From Phoronis australis (taxonomy: Eukaryota > Phoronida > Phoronidae): a stretch of DNA of 60,367 nucleotides. The notes under the pieces are model-generated. The model made no database searches. It was given only the letters and a program-made list of their open reading frames with translations, and was not told the DNA's origin. The stretch is from positions 244,469 to 304,835 of the forward strand of contig NMRA01000057.1 of NCBI GenBank assembly GCA_002633005.1. The letters are read 5' to 3'. Both the position numbers and the translations under genes were made by a program. This document shows positions 39,201-49,152 of the stretch, piece after piece (position 1 is the first letter of the stretch; every line of letters starts with the position of its first letter).

Positions 39201-42200
39201 AGTCAAGTAAAGTCACGGTAAAGGATCTTGAGTTGACCAGCTGTGGCCTGGAAGTGTTCTTTGAGGATAAAGGGGTGATTAAGAAGGCACCACCTTATGT
39301 GCAGTATTCGGAGGTATTCCACAAACAGATAGCACCCGCACTGACCAAGCACCTTGAGGATGCCAAACGATATCAGGAGCAGCTGTCAGAGAGACTGTTG
39401 ACACGACGACTGCTCGAGACAGTGGACTCGAATGTAGAGACAGTCGTGGATGAACAGCTCACTTGCCTGCAACAGTCAGCCTCGGGTAATGCAGCACTGT
39501 GTAGTCTGGTATTGTTTAAATGTTGTTCGCAGTATTGAACTATAGAATAATGGGGTGGAGGTGAGGGAGTGGCAGAGTGCAGTTTTCGATGTTTTAACGG
39601 CATGTAGTTATTTTCACTGATGTGTTGCTGTTAAGGAATACAATGTTCATCTGTGTTTTGTCTTTGAGCACTGCTGGGTAGTTATACAGGGCTTTTTAGG
39701 CGTTGCCTTTTTGATTTGTTTGGTAATATCTAGTGTTTCTCAATCGGAGTAGGAACGCCGTGGATAATGTCATATTCTAGAAGTGGCTATGGCCAAATTT
39801 TTCGTTTCCACCTGTCCCCAGCTTGTTTCATTTGGATGTTAAGACAGGATCTGACACTCAAGAGTTCTCAAGATTTTGGTTCCTGTGTGACAGAGCCCTA
39901 AGTTCATGTTTTCCAAACTCCGTTTTCAGTAGTTACTGCCCATCACCATATAAGAGTCACCAAGCTGTGTGATGTTATAGCAGCCCCTGTCCCTGGAAAA
40001 TTCCGTGTGTTTGCACGTCTCGCCAAGTTCTCACCCCACACTGACAACCCAGGAGTATTTCTCATGTTACAGTGCCCTGCCTGCTTGTCTCTGTGAGTAT
40101 TGGATAAACACAATGCTAAAATTAGTGTTTGAATTCATTTCCTCTGATTTGCAAATTAAATGAAAAATGTAACAATTTTGAATGGAAAGGAATACTGTGT
40201 TGTTGGTATATTCTAAACTTCTTTTCTAAATGTTTATTTAAAATTTGATTCGGAAATTAAAGTTGACCCAGATAACACCAGACACCTTGTATCCATAGTG
40301 ATGCTGGTGCTTTCTTCAATGTGTGCATTCATCCTCACTAATTTGAATTAGATTTAGTTTTCCTGTGTCCAGTATTTCGTGTTGAAGAATCTGCTACATT
40401 TAGTTAATCTCCTCTAAACATTTGGGAGTAGTTTTCATGAAACAAAAATTAAACAAAATTTAGTTTATATTAGTACATATACAAGATTTACCCTTCGTTT
40501 CACTGAATTTCATTGGGAAAAGACCTGATCAGTTTGTTCGAAAAGGGTTGTTGGTTTCATCAGCCCTTAATTGGTTTGGTTTCTTGGTGTTTACAGCATG
40601 GAGTGGTCAGCCCGGTCAATGCTGGATACCATTAGTGATTCTACACAGTCCTATATCTGTATGAAATGTGCCAGTTGTGCACCGGGTGGTAAGTCGTGTC
40701 ACATATGAGACTGTTTTTTGATTTTTTATAGAATTCATGTGGTTTGTAAAAGTCTGGAAATCCTAATCCTGTCTTTAAGAAAATTTATTTTGTTTTCTAA
40801 GTTTAGTATAGTGAAAGTCTTAAAATTTCAGACAATTTCAGAAGATCCAAATTTGATAAAGTAAGATGCAGAGTGCTGTTTTTGCCAAAGTAGTGCAGCA
40901 GTTTCTTTGTGGTCAAGTTTAAAGTTGTACAGAAAAGCCGAGGCAATTATCTAAAAAAATCGATTGTCAATCATTGTAATTTATTTTGGTTTCTGATGCC
41001 ACTTTGTTAGCCATGGCTTTAAAGTATCATTTTCATGGGTAGATATTTACTCCTAGACAGAAAAATGGACTGTTTTCATGTGGTGAAGATACAGTACAAG
41101 CCTAAAGGAAACAGACAAAACACCATACTTGCCTCATGTTGGTCAATTCAGCAGATTCTTTTCCTCTTAATTCTGGCGGAAAATGACACATCATAGCTGC
41201 TGTAATCTCTTATCATAGTCTTCTGATGCCGCCACAATGTTCTATTGCATATCTGAGTGCGCTGACAGAATTTCCTATGTGCACCTGTACTGTGCACAAT
41301 TGTTGAAAACCAGTGTATTGCCCAAGTACTATAAACATTTTGATGGCACAGGAACAGCTGTGAAAGTTTTGCCATACCTTGCGGTGACTCAATGTTTCAT
41401 GTTTTTGATAGCTCTTAGCGGACCACACCAATACCTGTGTACAACTGGCTCTTAGTGAACATTTTTAACCCCGGTATAAAACCAACTCCTGCGTATGTTT
41501 TGTGGCTTGTACTGTATTTGAGAGATTGTACTTCTGCTTTGTGGCAGATTTTCATGTATTGGTATAACAAATTTTCGGCGACATCTGTTATGATGTTGAA
41601 ATGTACAAGGTCTTTATTGACGTACAGTAATTCTGGCTTACCATTAGACCTCTGGAGAAGGTCTAATACCTAAATTGAAGTGTCCTGTTGTGACCACTGG
41701 TCATGATATTTTCTAAGTACATGAAATTTGCATTTTAGCCTTGGCACAGGCAGCAATGTTTGACGTTTTGTTACAGGTCCCAAGTCCAAGCTAAAACCGT
41801 TAATATTCATGAAACTATGTCTGAAGGATGCCACTGGCGAGATTGTGGTTATACTGAGTGGCGAGGAGGCGGTAAGTTGCTGTCGCAGCCTGTGGGCCTT
41901 GAGTTTGCAAGTAGTAAGCTAGAATTACACTGATAAAAATTGTTGAGAATGTCCACAATTTCTTAGGTCTATTGTCTGGTGGTTGCTATGACACTGATCT
42001 TTAAAACCAACATGGCATTTATTCGATATTCAGGATATTGCGTATCTTTTGGTAAAAAATGAACAAATAAAATTTCACTTTTCCTTGTTGCATCCAAAAT
42101 TCGTAAGATTCGATGATGAATGTAAAATTAATGATTAATTTCATGCTGATGTTCTGTATGAATTTCTGACTTCACCGGAATATCGTAAACAGTTGCCCTG

Positions 42201-42763
42201 GCATTTGCTTGACAATTCGCTTTTTCATTCATGGGACCATGCTATAATCTATATTCACGTGTTATCATAATAATTATTCTAACAAAACTTTATTAAAAGA
42301 GGGAATATTTACATAAAATGTATTACGCTTACGGCTTACGTACAATACGATTCCATAATACACCCCTTACATGTTATGTATGAGTGCATACAATACGAAG
42401 AATAGGAGGCATGGAATGTGAGGTATGGAACAGGAAATCTTGCCCAACGGTCCACCAGTGAGGCAGTGGGATCCGAACCCACGGGCTCTGACATGGGAGG
42501 CAGCATCTCATCCACTAAATCACACCGACACTGCCTGCAAGCTTTTTAATTGTTGCTTTCAGGATAAATTCTTTGGATTGTCAGCTCTCGAGTTTTTCTC
42601 CAGTCGTCATCCTGATAGCCTGCTGGTACAGTTAAATGACAGGCTGGAGTTGCTGGTAGCTGGCGGGATGACAAAGGCTTCTAATTGGTTGGACTGCTGC
42701 GTGATGTCCTGCAATAGGAACAATGTCAAGTACCATATGTTTGATACACAGTTAGTCGACTGA
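30223..42763 (+). CDS. POT1: POT1, telomeric single-strand DNA binding protein (12 coding exons)
   Basis: Shelterin subunit that binds the telomeric G-strand overhang and limits telomerase and damage signalling. Coding exons: 30223-30429, 31754-31871, 33389-33531, 34093-34233, 35088-35207, 36481-36554, 37492-37621, 38660-39485, 39930-40092, 40597-40688, 41777-41871 and 42563-42763 (TGA). They sum to 2310 nt, i.e. 769 aa, all phases consistent. Residues 1-69 are a Ser/Arg-rich extension. OB1 (~75-200) has INVWGVVKYF and GDIIRLHRVK. OB2 (~230-365) has CYFDLVCQ, LRVWDGTK, VWIYDDH and SYGRSVRLL. A ~220-residue linker follows. OB3 (~590-769) has CPAC (635-638), CMKC (662-665), DKFFGL, WLDCCV and MFDT. 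Aligned with human POT1, the contact residues F62, Y161, Y223, D224, H266, Y271 and R273 correspond to F133, Y237, Y300, D301, H340, Y345 and R347; Y89 appears as Phe. The donor of exon 4 (ACG|GTTGGT) is weak. The start is the first ATG after a good acceptor. Confidence 0.93.
34283..34794 (+). mobile_element. hAT-like non-autonomous element, copy 2, in POT1 intron 4
   Basis: 512 bp with inverted ends CAGGGCTTGGAATT and CATTCCAAGCCCTG, flanked on both sides by the direct repeat GCTGTA (34277-34282 and 34795-34800). CAGGG ends recall hAT elements, although hAT usually makes 8-bp duplications. It holds a plus-strand frame (DFLNGCSYDCKPRCQILRLW) shared with the copy at 13003-13494, and several TTTCCGCG motifs near each end. 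Confidence 0.75.
36164..36237 (+). repeat. Weak tRNA-like sequence
   Basis: GTTGGCTCAGTAGTAAAGG is a fair A box in POT1 intron 5. A B box is not convincing (TGCTTGGACCTATGG). Possibly a SINE fragment. Confidence 0.25.
37361..37474. repeat. 31-bp tandem repeat with CCCTAAACCTA motifs at the POT1 intron 6 acceptor
   Basis: Three and a half imperfect copies of a ~31-bp unit (GGCCCTAAACCTAG then TGTCCCTTACCAC) run up to 17 bp before the acceptor of exon 7. The C/T-rich units may also supply the polypyrimidine tract. Confidence 0.8.
38241..38398. repeat. 32-bp minisatellite, five copies
   Basis: A unit starting AATGATATCATAATGGCATT repeats four times perfectly (32 bp each), with a fifth copy lacking two bases. 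Each contains the palindrome ATGATATCAT. In POT1 intron 7, about 260 bp before exon 8. Confidence 0.95.
38660..39485 (+). other. Long POT1 exon 8: end of OB2 plus linker
   Basis: An 826-nt exon with residues 312-586. The first ~55 residues finish OB2 (PGDFIKVTNLHS, ELVVHRGFSYGRSVRLL). The remainder is a hydrophilic, Glu/Lys/Ser-rich linker with a probable helix near the end (LEDAKRYQEQLSERLLTRRL). The exon ends at G|GTAATG (phase 1), which joins in frame to the acceptor at 39929. Reading on instead reaches a stop at 39538. Confidence 0.8.
39930..42763 (+). other. POT1 C-terminal OB3 without the HJR insert
   Basis: In human POT1 the OB3 zinc ligands CxxC (382/385) and CxxC (503/506) are separated by the Holliday-junction-resolvase-like domain of more than 100 residues. 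Here CPAC and CMKC are 23 residues apart, across one intron (40093-40596). That intron holds no open segment long enough for an HJR domain. The downstream half of OB3 aligns normally, so the domain fold (TPP1-binding side in humans) is kept without the insert. Confidence 0.75.
42275..42530 (-). repeat. SINE with tRNA-like head in POT1's last intron
   Basis: The minus strand from 42530 reads GGTGTGATTTAGTGGATGAG (A-box-like) and GTGGGTTCGGATCCCAC, a perfect T-arm/B box. It then runs through a body to AATAAAGTTTTGTTAG and short ATT repeats at 42275. The 5' and 3' acceptor strands do not pair, so it is a SINE rather than a tRNA gene. It ends about 30 bp before exon 12. Confidence 0.6.
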
Positions 42764-43640
42764 GTCGTGGATGTACTCGCGTACTTGTAGAGGCGTTGTA
42801 CATTTTAGTGGGTTTGAAAGGTTTTGTGCGTTCAGTGTTGTGTGAGCAGAAATGAATGGTAGTCTGTCTGCATTTTGGGGTGGCGTGTGAGACATGGGAG
42901 AGCCAGAAGTATGTGACTAGTTTTCAAGTTTAGTTCCAAGTTTGATGAACGAGCTAGTTTTCAGGTTTTGTTCCAAGTTTGAAGTATGAGATGATGGTTT
43001 TCATGTTTAGATCGAAGTTTATAGTTTCACGAAAGGTAACTTAAATTTTGTGTCGGAAATTTGTTCTAACTTTACCTTTTTACAATTTATAAGACAGACA
43101 TGTTCTTTAAAACTAATGCAATAAGAAGAGATGTTGATTTTTTTACGAAATTTAATTTAATTGTTTGCGTTTGCCAATGCCATATGAAAGAAGGTTTTTG
43201 TTTTTTCTGACGTAAAAATATACATGTGTAGAATTACAAGATCCACAAACAAATGCAAATTAAGGTAATTAAGGTAAACATTACTATGCTACAAAATTAC
43301 ATTTATTTAAAAGCAATTCTACAAGGAAGCTTTTAAGCAGTAATACATTTTACTTGACCTGGAACTTTACCTAGAGACCTTTACAATGCTTTAGCAACTA
43401 CGTAGCGTGTCCCTGATAAAACTTACTTGAAACTTGCTCGTGGTCAAGACAGCTTGTTCTCATTAACCAGGTAATGTTACAAATAACTGAAATAGCGTCG
43501 GCGACAAACATTGACGCTCTTTTGGAAATCTCCAGTATTGGGATAAAAATATTTCAGTTAAGGGAGATCACTATCATGAATCGTCGACTTAAGTGGTCCT
43601 GAAAGAAGAGATAATGTACTAAATAATTGCCGACCTAACG
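42764..43640. other. POT1 3' region, nothing recognised
   Basis: AT-rich DNA, probably including the POT1 3' UTR. I find no canonical AATAAA close to the stop; AATAAG at 43118 is the nearest variant. A short imperfect repeat of 'ttttcaagtttagttccaagttt' type text lies near 42920-42985. Confidence 0.4.
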
Positions 43641-43935
43641 TTTGTCCTATGGATGATATATCTGAGGACTCGACACTATTAATGTCACACTTGTCAAATA
43701 ACTTTAAGATTTCTTGTACTTTGTCCCAAGAATCTTTGGGTAGCATGGATAAAGATCTGGAGGGTGGAAAAAATATCACCGCTATGGATGATACATCTGA
43801 GGGCTTGTCACCATTACTGTCACACTTGTCAAATAACTCGTAGATTTCTTCTACTGTAGCCCAAGAATCTTTTGGTTTACCTTTACTGTTAATAGCTTGG
43901 ATAAAGAGCTGGAAGACGAAAAAATATCACCATGG
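43558..43935 (-). pseudogene. Coding-like tandem repeat with LFDKCD motif
   Basis: Two head-to-tail DNA copies (about 135 bp, from 43647 and 43782) stay in one minus-strand frame and give a ~45-residue repeat: DSW-x-x-VxEIxxLFDKCDxN, then a spacer and SDxSSI. LFDKCDSNGD resembles an EF-hand loop, but the loop is too short to be sure. The frame is interrupted on both sides. It sits just downstream of a gypsy RT fragment on the same strand and may belong to it. Confidence 0.4.
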
Positions 43936-43989
43936 CTGTGATGTCTTGTGAATAGAGGAGTAAGAAAGACTTCTTTACTCGAATACTTC

Positions 43990-44515
43990 TTTATTGTTAA
44001 CTGAATTATTGTGTTTCTGGACACGTACTATTGGTGACACCCAAGGTGTTGGCTCAGTGACTTTCGTGATAATGCCACACCTTTCTAGATGGTCTAGTCC
44101 CACTTTTACCTGCTCTCTGATAGCAGCTGCAACTGATCTGGGAAGGTGAACTAGATGTACCTGAATGTCTTATTAACCTGGAATTGACCCAATTGCTTCT
44201 TCAAACATGTCACTGTATTTTCTTATAAAAGAGTCATGATTTGTATTTTGCTTTTGAGAGTAGAGTTCAAACACTTTGTGGACTACATTTATTTTCACAC
44301 TGTCATCACAACCTGACAAATCTACTTGTTTCCTGTTGTCCAGTACAAGAAACTCTATCATGTGTCTTTGATTCTTATAAACAGATGGCAGTATAATTTT
44401 ACCATATGCTTTCTATGGTTTTCCATGAATGCCATTAATCATATCATTGCTTTGCTTCAACAGATGTTCACTACTTAACTTTCTCAGTGTAGTTAGCGAT
44501 AATACATTGCACACA
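43990..44515 (-). pseudogene. Ty3/gypsy pol fragment A (protease-RT junction)
   Basis: The minus strand reads KYSDMFEEAIGSIPG, then after a break REQVKVGLDHLERCGIIT and VTEPTPWVSPI. These are classic N-terminal landmarks of gypsy reverse transcriptase. A run of FLVLDNRKQVDLSGCDDSVK upstream fits the protease-RT linker. A frameshift separates the halves. About 350 bp recur at 47345-47706. Confidence 0.75.
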
Positions 44516-44929
44516 TGCATACATTTGTCACAACAAAAATTGACACCCTGCGGCTATTAAAAGTGGGAAAATAAAATGCTAACCATGCCCATCTCAGGCC
44601 AGTGAGTCAGGGGTCAAGAGAAATGAAATTAGTAATATTTCAAATACAACCTAATTACATTGACTAGTAAGTGACTTCGAAAATTGCTTAAACAAAATGA
44701 CACAGATTTCAATTGATGAAACCATGTCTGAACATACAAAAAACATTAAACTTAAATTTCTACCCTTTACAATGCTGTAGTAAAATTATTCCATGCCTCA
44801 CAAAGGTAACACATTTATTTACCATTGTTCTAATTCTACACATGAGGTGAACCGTGGTGTGACCACTAGATGAAGACTTCATTAGCAACAATGAAGATCG
44901 TTTCCATTTACTTAAATTTAAATACAAAC

Positions 44930-45520
44930 CTCTCCACCCTCTACTTCGGCACACAGCGCATTCTCCATAGCCTCTGGCAAACGTGGCACTTGTTGAATCA
45001 CTGGAGGTTGCTTTGGCAGTGTAGGCAAAAGCCATTGAGCAGCTGGTCTTTGTGGTGGTTTTTCACAACCTCTGATGAAGGCTAGCCACCACTTCTTCGT
45101 TTCTTTACTAAAAAGAGGCTCCCAGCTGGTCAGGGACTTCCTCATTCGGTCTATCAGAACCCTTTCCATACTAGGAAGGATTATGTCGGGAGCTCCAGTG
45201 GGTGTAGAGCGGAGGAAGGTCTCCTTCAGTACCACTGGTTTTGAAGTGCTAACCAGTTTGTATGATACCTCAACGCCATTGTCTTTTTGACGGAAAGCAA
45301 AATGGTGTGGCTTGCTGTGGTGCCTCACTATGTTAATGTGAGGACCAAGCCAGTCTCTCATATTGAGGGTGTTGTTTACTTCTTTAGTGCAAGAACCCAA
45401 CAGTTTCATCAAGGCTGGGAGCGTTTCAGCATCTTTTTTCCGCATTGTCTCAGCGATGCGTTGGAATGCACTGTCGATGTCTTCATGCATATGCCCCACA
45501 ATTAGGAATGATAGTTGCAC
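44930..45520 (-). CDS. Transposon exon with VGHxHEDID motif, copy A
   Basis: A 197-codon open exon between a good acceptor (TTACTTAG before 45520) and a GTTTGT donor. It starts QLSFLIVGHMHEDIDSAFQRI and contains DWLGPHINIVRHHSKPHHF. A paralogous exon at 46503-46960 has the same VGH-x-HED-x-D and LKPHLNVLRHHSVPHQF. The motif is typical of a family of repeated invertebrate transposon-type ORFs (I associate it with DUF7869; the name is from memory). The acidic/His cluster could be part of a DDE-like nuclease site (inference). It is intact over the exon, unlike its neighbours. Confidence 0.6.
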
Positions 45521-45783
45521 CTAAGTAATAAAAACAGTTGCAATTGCGGTTATGTAATTTAAAATACAATACAGTTTAAAACACGTTTTAGCTAAAGGCT
45601 TATATAGAGCATGGCCCTCTTACAGCAATAAAATAAATTAAATTATATCAAATTCTGTTAAATGTAGTTGCGCTATGGATAAGTAAAACATTTGCATCTG
45701 CTTGAAGTCGCGTATTATAATACAATGCAAATGTAACAATGACATGGATCAGTTACATCGCTACTCTTGTAACCTCTGATCGT

Positions 45784-46107
45784 TCATGGCTTTGAAAAGA
45801 ATTGCAAATGAGTCGCAACTTCCGACTCATAAAACGCCACCAGCTTTCCTAGCATTTCAGTAAAAAAATTCATCAAAAGGTACTTTGACAACTTCAATGC
45901 CCTTCTTGGTGAAGAAAACCTAATCACAAGATTTGGCACTATAGATGCCCATTTGCCCTTGTATTTGAGCATAGTACTGGCAGTTTGCCTGACAAACCAG
46001 TTGGCCATTGTCATCTGAACACCCTTTGGATAATAAGGCAGATTTTGGATGCGAATTCCTCAGGGCAAATGGACATTTGATTTCAACAAGCTTAAGTCCA
46101 TGACACT
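45784..46107 (-). pseudogene. YqaJ-type exonuclease fragment, copy A
   Basis: The minus strand shows LVEIKCPF (the E-x-K catalytic strand of YqaJ/lambda-exonuclease-like recombinases), then YYAQIQGQMGIY and GIEVVKVPFDEFF, all in family order. A TAG stop interrupts the segment at 45920-45922, where copy B has a sense codon. Upstream, homology ends abruptly at 46107 where an AGGGCTGTTCC element begins. Confidence 0.75.
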
Positions 46108-46335
46108 TAGGGCTGTTCCAGCAAAATCTGTATGGGAGTGGGGAAGGCACTTTTATTTCGTACCCACCGCCCATATTTTTCATTTATTTCTCCAACCCAT
46201 GACCCATAATTTTTTAATAGGTTAAAATATAAAATCCAACACTTGCAAACAAATTGCCTCCAGGAGGACCTGTTAAGAACTTAGATGATTGGCAGACAAG
46301 AACTAGTTGTCTTGTCCAATATTGTCAAAAACTGA
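46108..46335. mobile_element. One end of the AGGGCTGTTCC element, inserted in the YqaJ fragment
   Basis: About 228 bp closely match 1323-1555, starting at the terminal repeat TTAGGGCTGTTCCAGCAA. The junction with YqaJ copy A at 46107 is precise, as comparison with copy B (which continues differently after TGACAC) shows. No opposite terminus is visible, so the element is truncated or its other end lies in unrecognised sequence. Confidence 0.7.
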
Positions 46336-46502
46336 AGGGAAATCATTTTGTGAACAATAATTGATATGGACTTTATTTTGATTTTTGCATTGTACACTAA
46401 GTGTTTTGTAACTTTTTTGTATTGGCCTTCCACAGGTTACCACATTCAAACCACATTTAAAAAGTCTCAAAGTAAAAATAGTCACCAGTCTCAGTATTGA
46501 AG

Positions 46503-46960
46503 TCAGCTGGAGTCTATTCTGCATCTGTTGACCACTTTTTTTGCAAAGAGTACGCATTTTGCACTGTCATCCCTTTCAAACTTGAACTGGTGTGGAACAG
46601 AGTGGTGCCGTAGTACATTCAAGTGAGGTTTTAACCACTGACTCGCGCCATATAGCTTCTTGAGATGTCTTGAAATGGGAGGTGGCTGAATAGAGTTTCG
46701 AAATGACTGCATAAGCTTTGGGAGGGAATTAGCCGATTGTCGTTTTAGGTACACCGAAAACCTAGAGAACACTTGGTCAACATCTTCATGTGTGTGACCA
46801 ACCATCAGAAAGCCAACTTTGATTTTCCGAAACACCTTCAACTCCACCGGCAGGGCACAAAGTCCAAATACAACCATATTTTTATTTTCACGTCAACAGT
46901 TGTCCATTTGCAAGTAGAGAACATCTGGCAAATAGAGACTGGCCAGCGAGGTCAAAAGAA
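46503..46960 (-). pseudogene. Transposon exon with VGHTHEDVD motif, copy B, with a premature stop
   Basis: Same family as 44930-45520: LYLQMDNC, a stop (TGA at 46893-46895), then RENKN, FLMVGHTHEDVDQVFSRF and LKPHLNVLRHHSVPHQF. The DN...ENKN segment plus VGHTHED are likely parts of one active site (inference). With the in-frame TGA this copy is probably dead unless the TGA lies in an intron. Confidence 0.65.
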
Positions 46961-47065
46961 CGTTGGCAGTTATGTCTGGGCCGTGTCCCCACAAGCCCAG
47001 ATCAAAATACCCGAAGGTGGCATGACCATGTACCAGTGCTCCTGTCAGATGGGTCCGAAGCTTCT

Positions 47066-47170
47066 GCATCTAAATGAGGAAATGGTTACTTACAGGGGGT
47101 GAGAAGCAGGTTTCTGCTAAGAATAAAATGCATCAAACTGTTTCTCAATATAGGGTACTCCTGTACGTAA
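47066..47170. repeat. Conserved 100-bp block, copy A
   Basis: From TCTAAATGAGGAAATGG to GGGTACTCCTGTA it is nearly identical to 52307-52405. It is the third collinear landmark shared by the two duplicated transposon blocks. Confidence 0.85.
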
Positions 47171-47344
47171 GTATTGGTGTAAATATTATGGAACCATTCC
47201 CCATTTCTAGACATAAAAAGCAAAACTTCAATAAATAAAAATGTGAAATTAAATACAAGCTGTTCTAGAGGTTGCTATAAATAGAGCGACGTATTTTAGT
47301 AATGAAGAAAGCTGTTGTTTCAGCTGAGAGTAATCGCTTTCCAA

Positions 47345-47706
47345 TTCTGAAGTAGATGTACCTGAATGTCATATTAACCTGGAATAGACCCAATTGCTTC
47401 TTCAAACACGTCACTGTATTATCGTATAAAAGAGTCATGATTTGGGTTTTGCTTTTGAGAGTAGAGTTCAAACACTCTCTGGACTACATTTATTTTTACA
47501 CCGTCATCACAACCTGACAAATCTACTTGTTTCCTGTTGTCCAGTACAAGAAACTCTATCATGTGTCTTATAAACAGATGACAGTATAATTTTACCATAT
47601 GCTTTCTATGGTTTGCCATGAATGCCATTAATCATAACATTGCTTTGCTTCAACAGATGTTCACTACCTAACTTTCTCATTGTAAATAGCGATAATACAT
47701 TGCAGT
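47345..47706 (-). pseudogene. Ty3/gypsy pol fragment B
   Basis: A close copy of 44150-44515: FLVLDNRKQVDLSGCDDGVK and the FEEAIGSIPG end, with a small deletion near 47568. The RT part found in copy A downstream of the IPG is absent, since homology stops at 47350. Confidence 0.75.
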
Positions 47707-48147
47707 GTGCAAAAGTATCAATTGCTAAGGATAAGTGCGACTTATTGACTTGCACTGTGTATAGTTTAACAACGCATTTTATTTAACTCTACAACATTAC
47801 TTGGCCAGACAAAAATCAAACATTGAAAACTCTTCCTAGTTCATTTAAGTATTTCAAGAGATATGGGCTATTATTGATTGCTCAGAAATCTATGTGCAAC
47901 GCCCCAGTTTGCCGTCCTCACCGCGTATTACATGGTCCTCCTATAAGCACCATAATACTCTTAAAGCCTTGGTTGGCATATCTCCTATTGGAGGCTTCTG
48001 CTTTGTCTCCAGTTTATGGACTGGTTGCATTTCTGATCGACGAATAACAGAAATATCAGAATTTCTAGACCATGTGGAACATGGTGATGATATAATGGCA
48101 GACAGGGTTTTTTTTAATATGCGACTTGTTAGCACTGCATGGTGCAA
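47707..48147. other. Spacer between the gypsy and YqaJ fragments of block B
   Basis: No family recognised. A 118-codon plus-strand frame (47894-48250) overlaps the YqaJ fragment antisense and has no independent support. Confidence 0.4.
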
Positions 48148-48338
48148 CTCGCAACTTCCGACTCATAAAACGCCACCAGCTTTCCTAGTATTTCATTTAA
48201 AAAAATTTCATCAAAAGGTACATCGACAACTTCAATGCTCTTCTTGGTGAAGAGAACCAAATCACAAGGTTTGGCACCATAGATGCCCATTTGCCCTTGT
48301 ATTTGAGCATAGTACGGGCGGTTTGCCTGACAAACCAG
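48148..48338 (-). pseudogene. YqaJ-type exonuclease fragment, copy B, C-terminal piece
   Basis: Homologous to 45800-46005. Encodes YAQIQG-type text, CDLVLFTKKSIEV and DVPFDE, with the codon intact that is a stop in copy A. Homology is cut at CCAG (48335-48338) by the LTR element and resumes at 51807. Confidence 0.8.
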
Positions 48339-49152
48339 TGTGGTTTATCAATGCGTGTTGTGGCCGATAAATGGCGCGCACTTGGTAATGAGTAAAACAA
48401 CACACGAATACTTTAACAATAGAATACGTCTATTAATTTGCAGCGTTGTGATTTACAAATTAAAGATTACAATAAGTTGTGAGACTGACGACTAACTGAT
48501 TGAGACAAGATATCCCTACTAGAAAACTTCTAATCAACAGTGCCACTGGTTCCCGTAGCTACCGCACACGGTAACACAAAATAAGTCACAACAGAACTAA
48601 CCCTCCAGAACAATCACTAGCCGGTTCAAATTGACTTAACAGGCTGAGACCAACGCCCGTGATCAATGTCTATACCTCAGTGGTCCTTTTCCCCTTGACT
48701 CTTTGGTCACAGAAGTTGTTCGTCTGGTCCCGGCTTCGTCTCAGAAGTCTGAAGTTATCTTCCAGCTCTGGAGTCGTGCCTCGTAGTCTGAAGTTTTGAT
48801 CTAAGGTGGATCCAGTCTGCCCTGGTCTTGAGAGCCAGTGCTTTAAATACTAAACTAAGTGGCATCACGGATGGACCCACTCTGTATGTATATATATGTC
48901 CATCTCTCTATGACGAGCTGAATATAACGAACTAACTGACCACGCGATGGACTCACTGTGCATGTACATATATGGCCATCTCGCTATAACTCAAAATTCT
49001 AGCATAGCTGCCACTATTCCTGTATTATTGCATAACTGCCTCTATTCCTGGGTTTTCAACATCAGAGTACTGTTCCTGGATTTAACTACCTCAGAGCTAG
49101 CATATCCCCTGAAATTTATTGCACATGGAGGGCATAGCCTTGTTATGTTACA
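48339..49152 (-). repeat. 3' LTR of the 3.47-kb element
   Basis: 814 bp, same length as its partner. Contains a possible poly(A) signal (GCAATAAATTT on the minus strand) and an internal near-duplication: the text around 48882-48905 recurs at 48940-48975 (GATGGACTCACTGTGCATG-like). Confidence 0.9.

Noticed and set aside
39486-39538. Reading POT1 exon 8 straight on to the stop at 39538
   Set aside because: It would delete OB3; the G|GTAATG donor at 39485 joins in phase to an exon that aligns with human POT1.
42437-42525. Functional tRNA gene on the minus strand
   Set aside because: The T arm is perfect but acceptor strands do not pair and the anticodon arm is irregular; called a SINE instead.
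46773-47102. 109-codon plus-strand frame opposite the VGHTHED exon
   Set aside because: Mostly antisense to a recognisable transposon exon.
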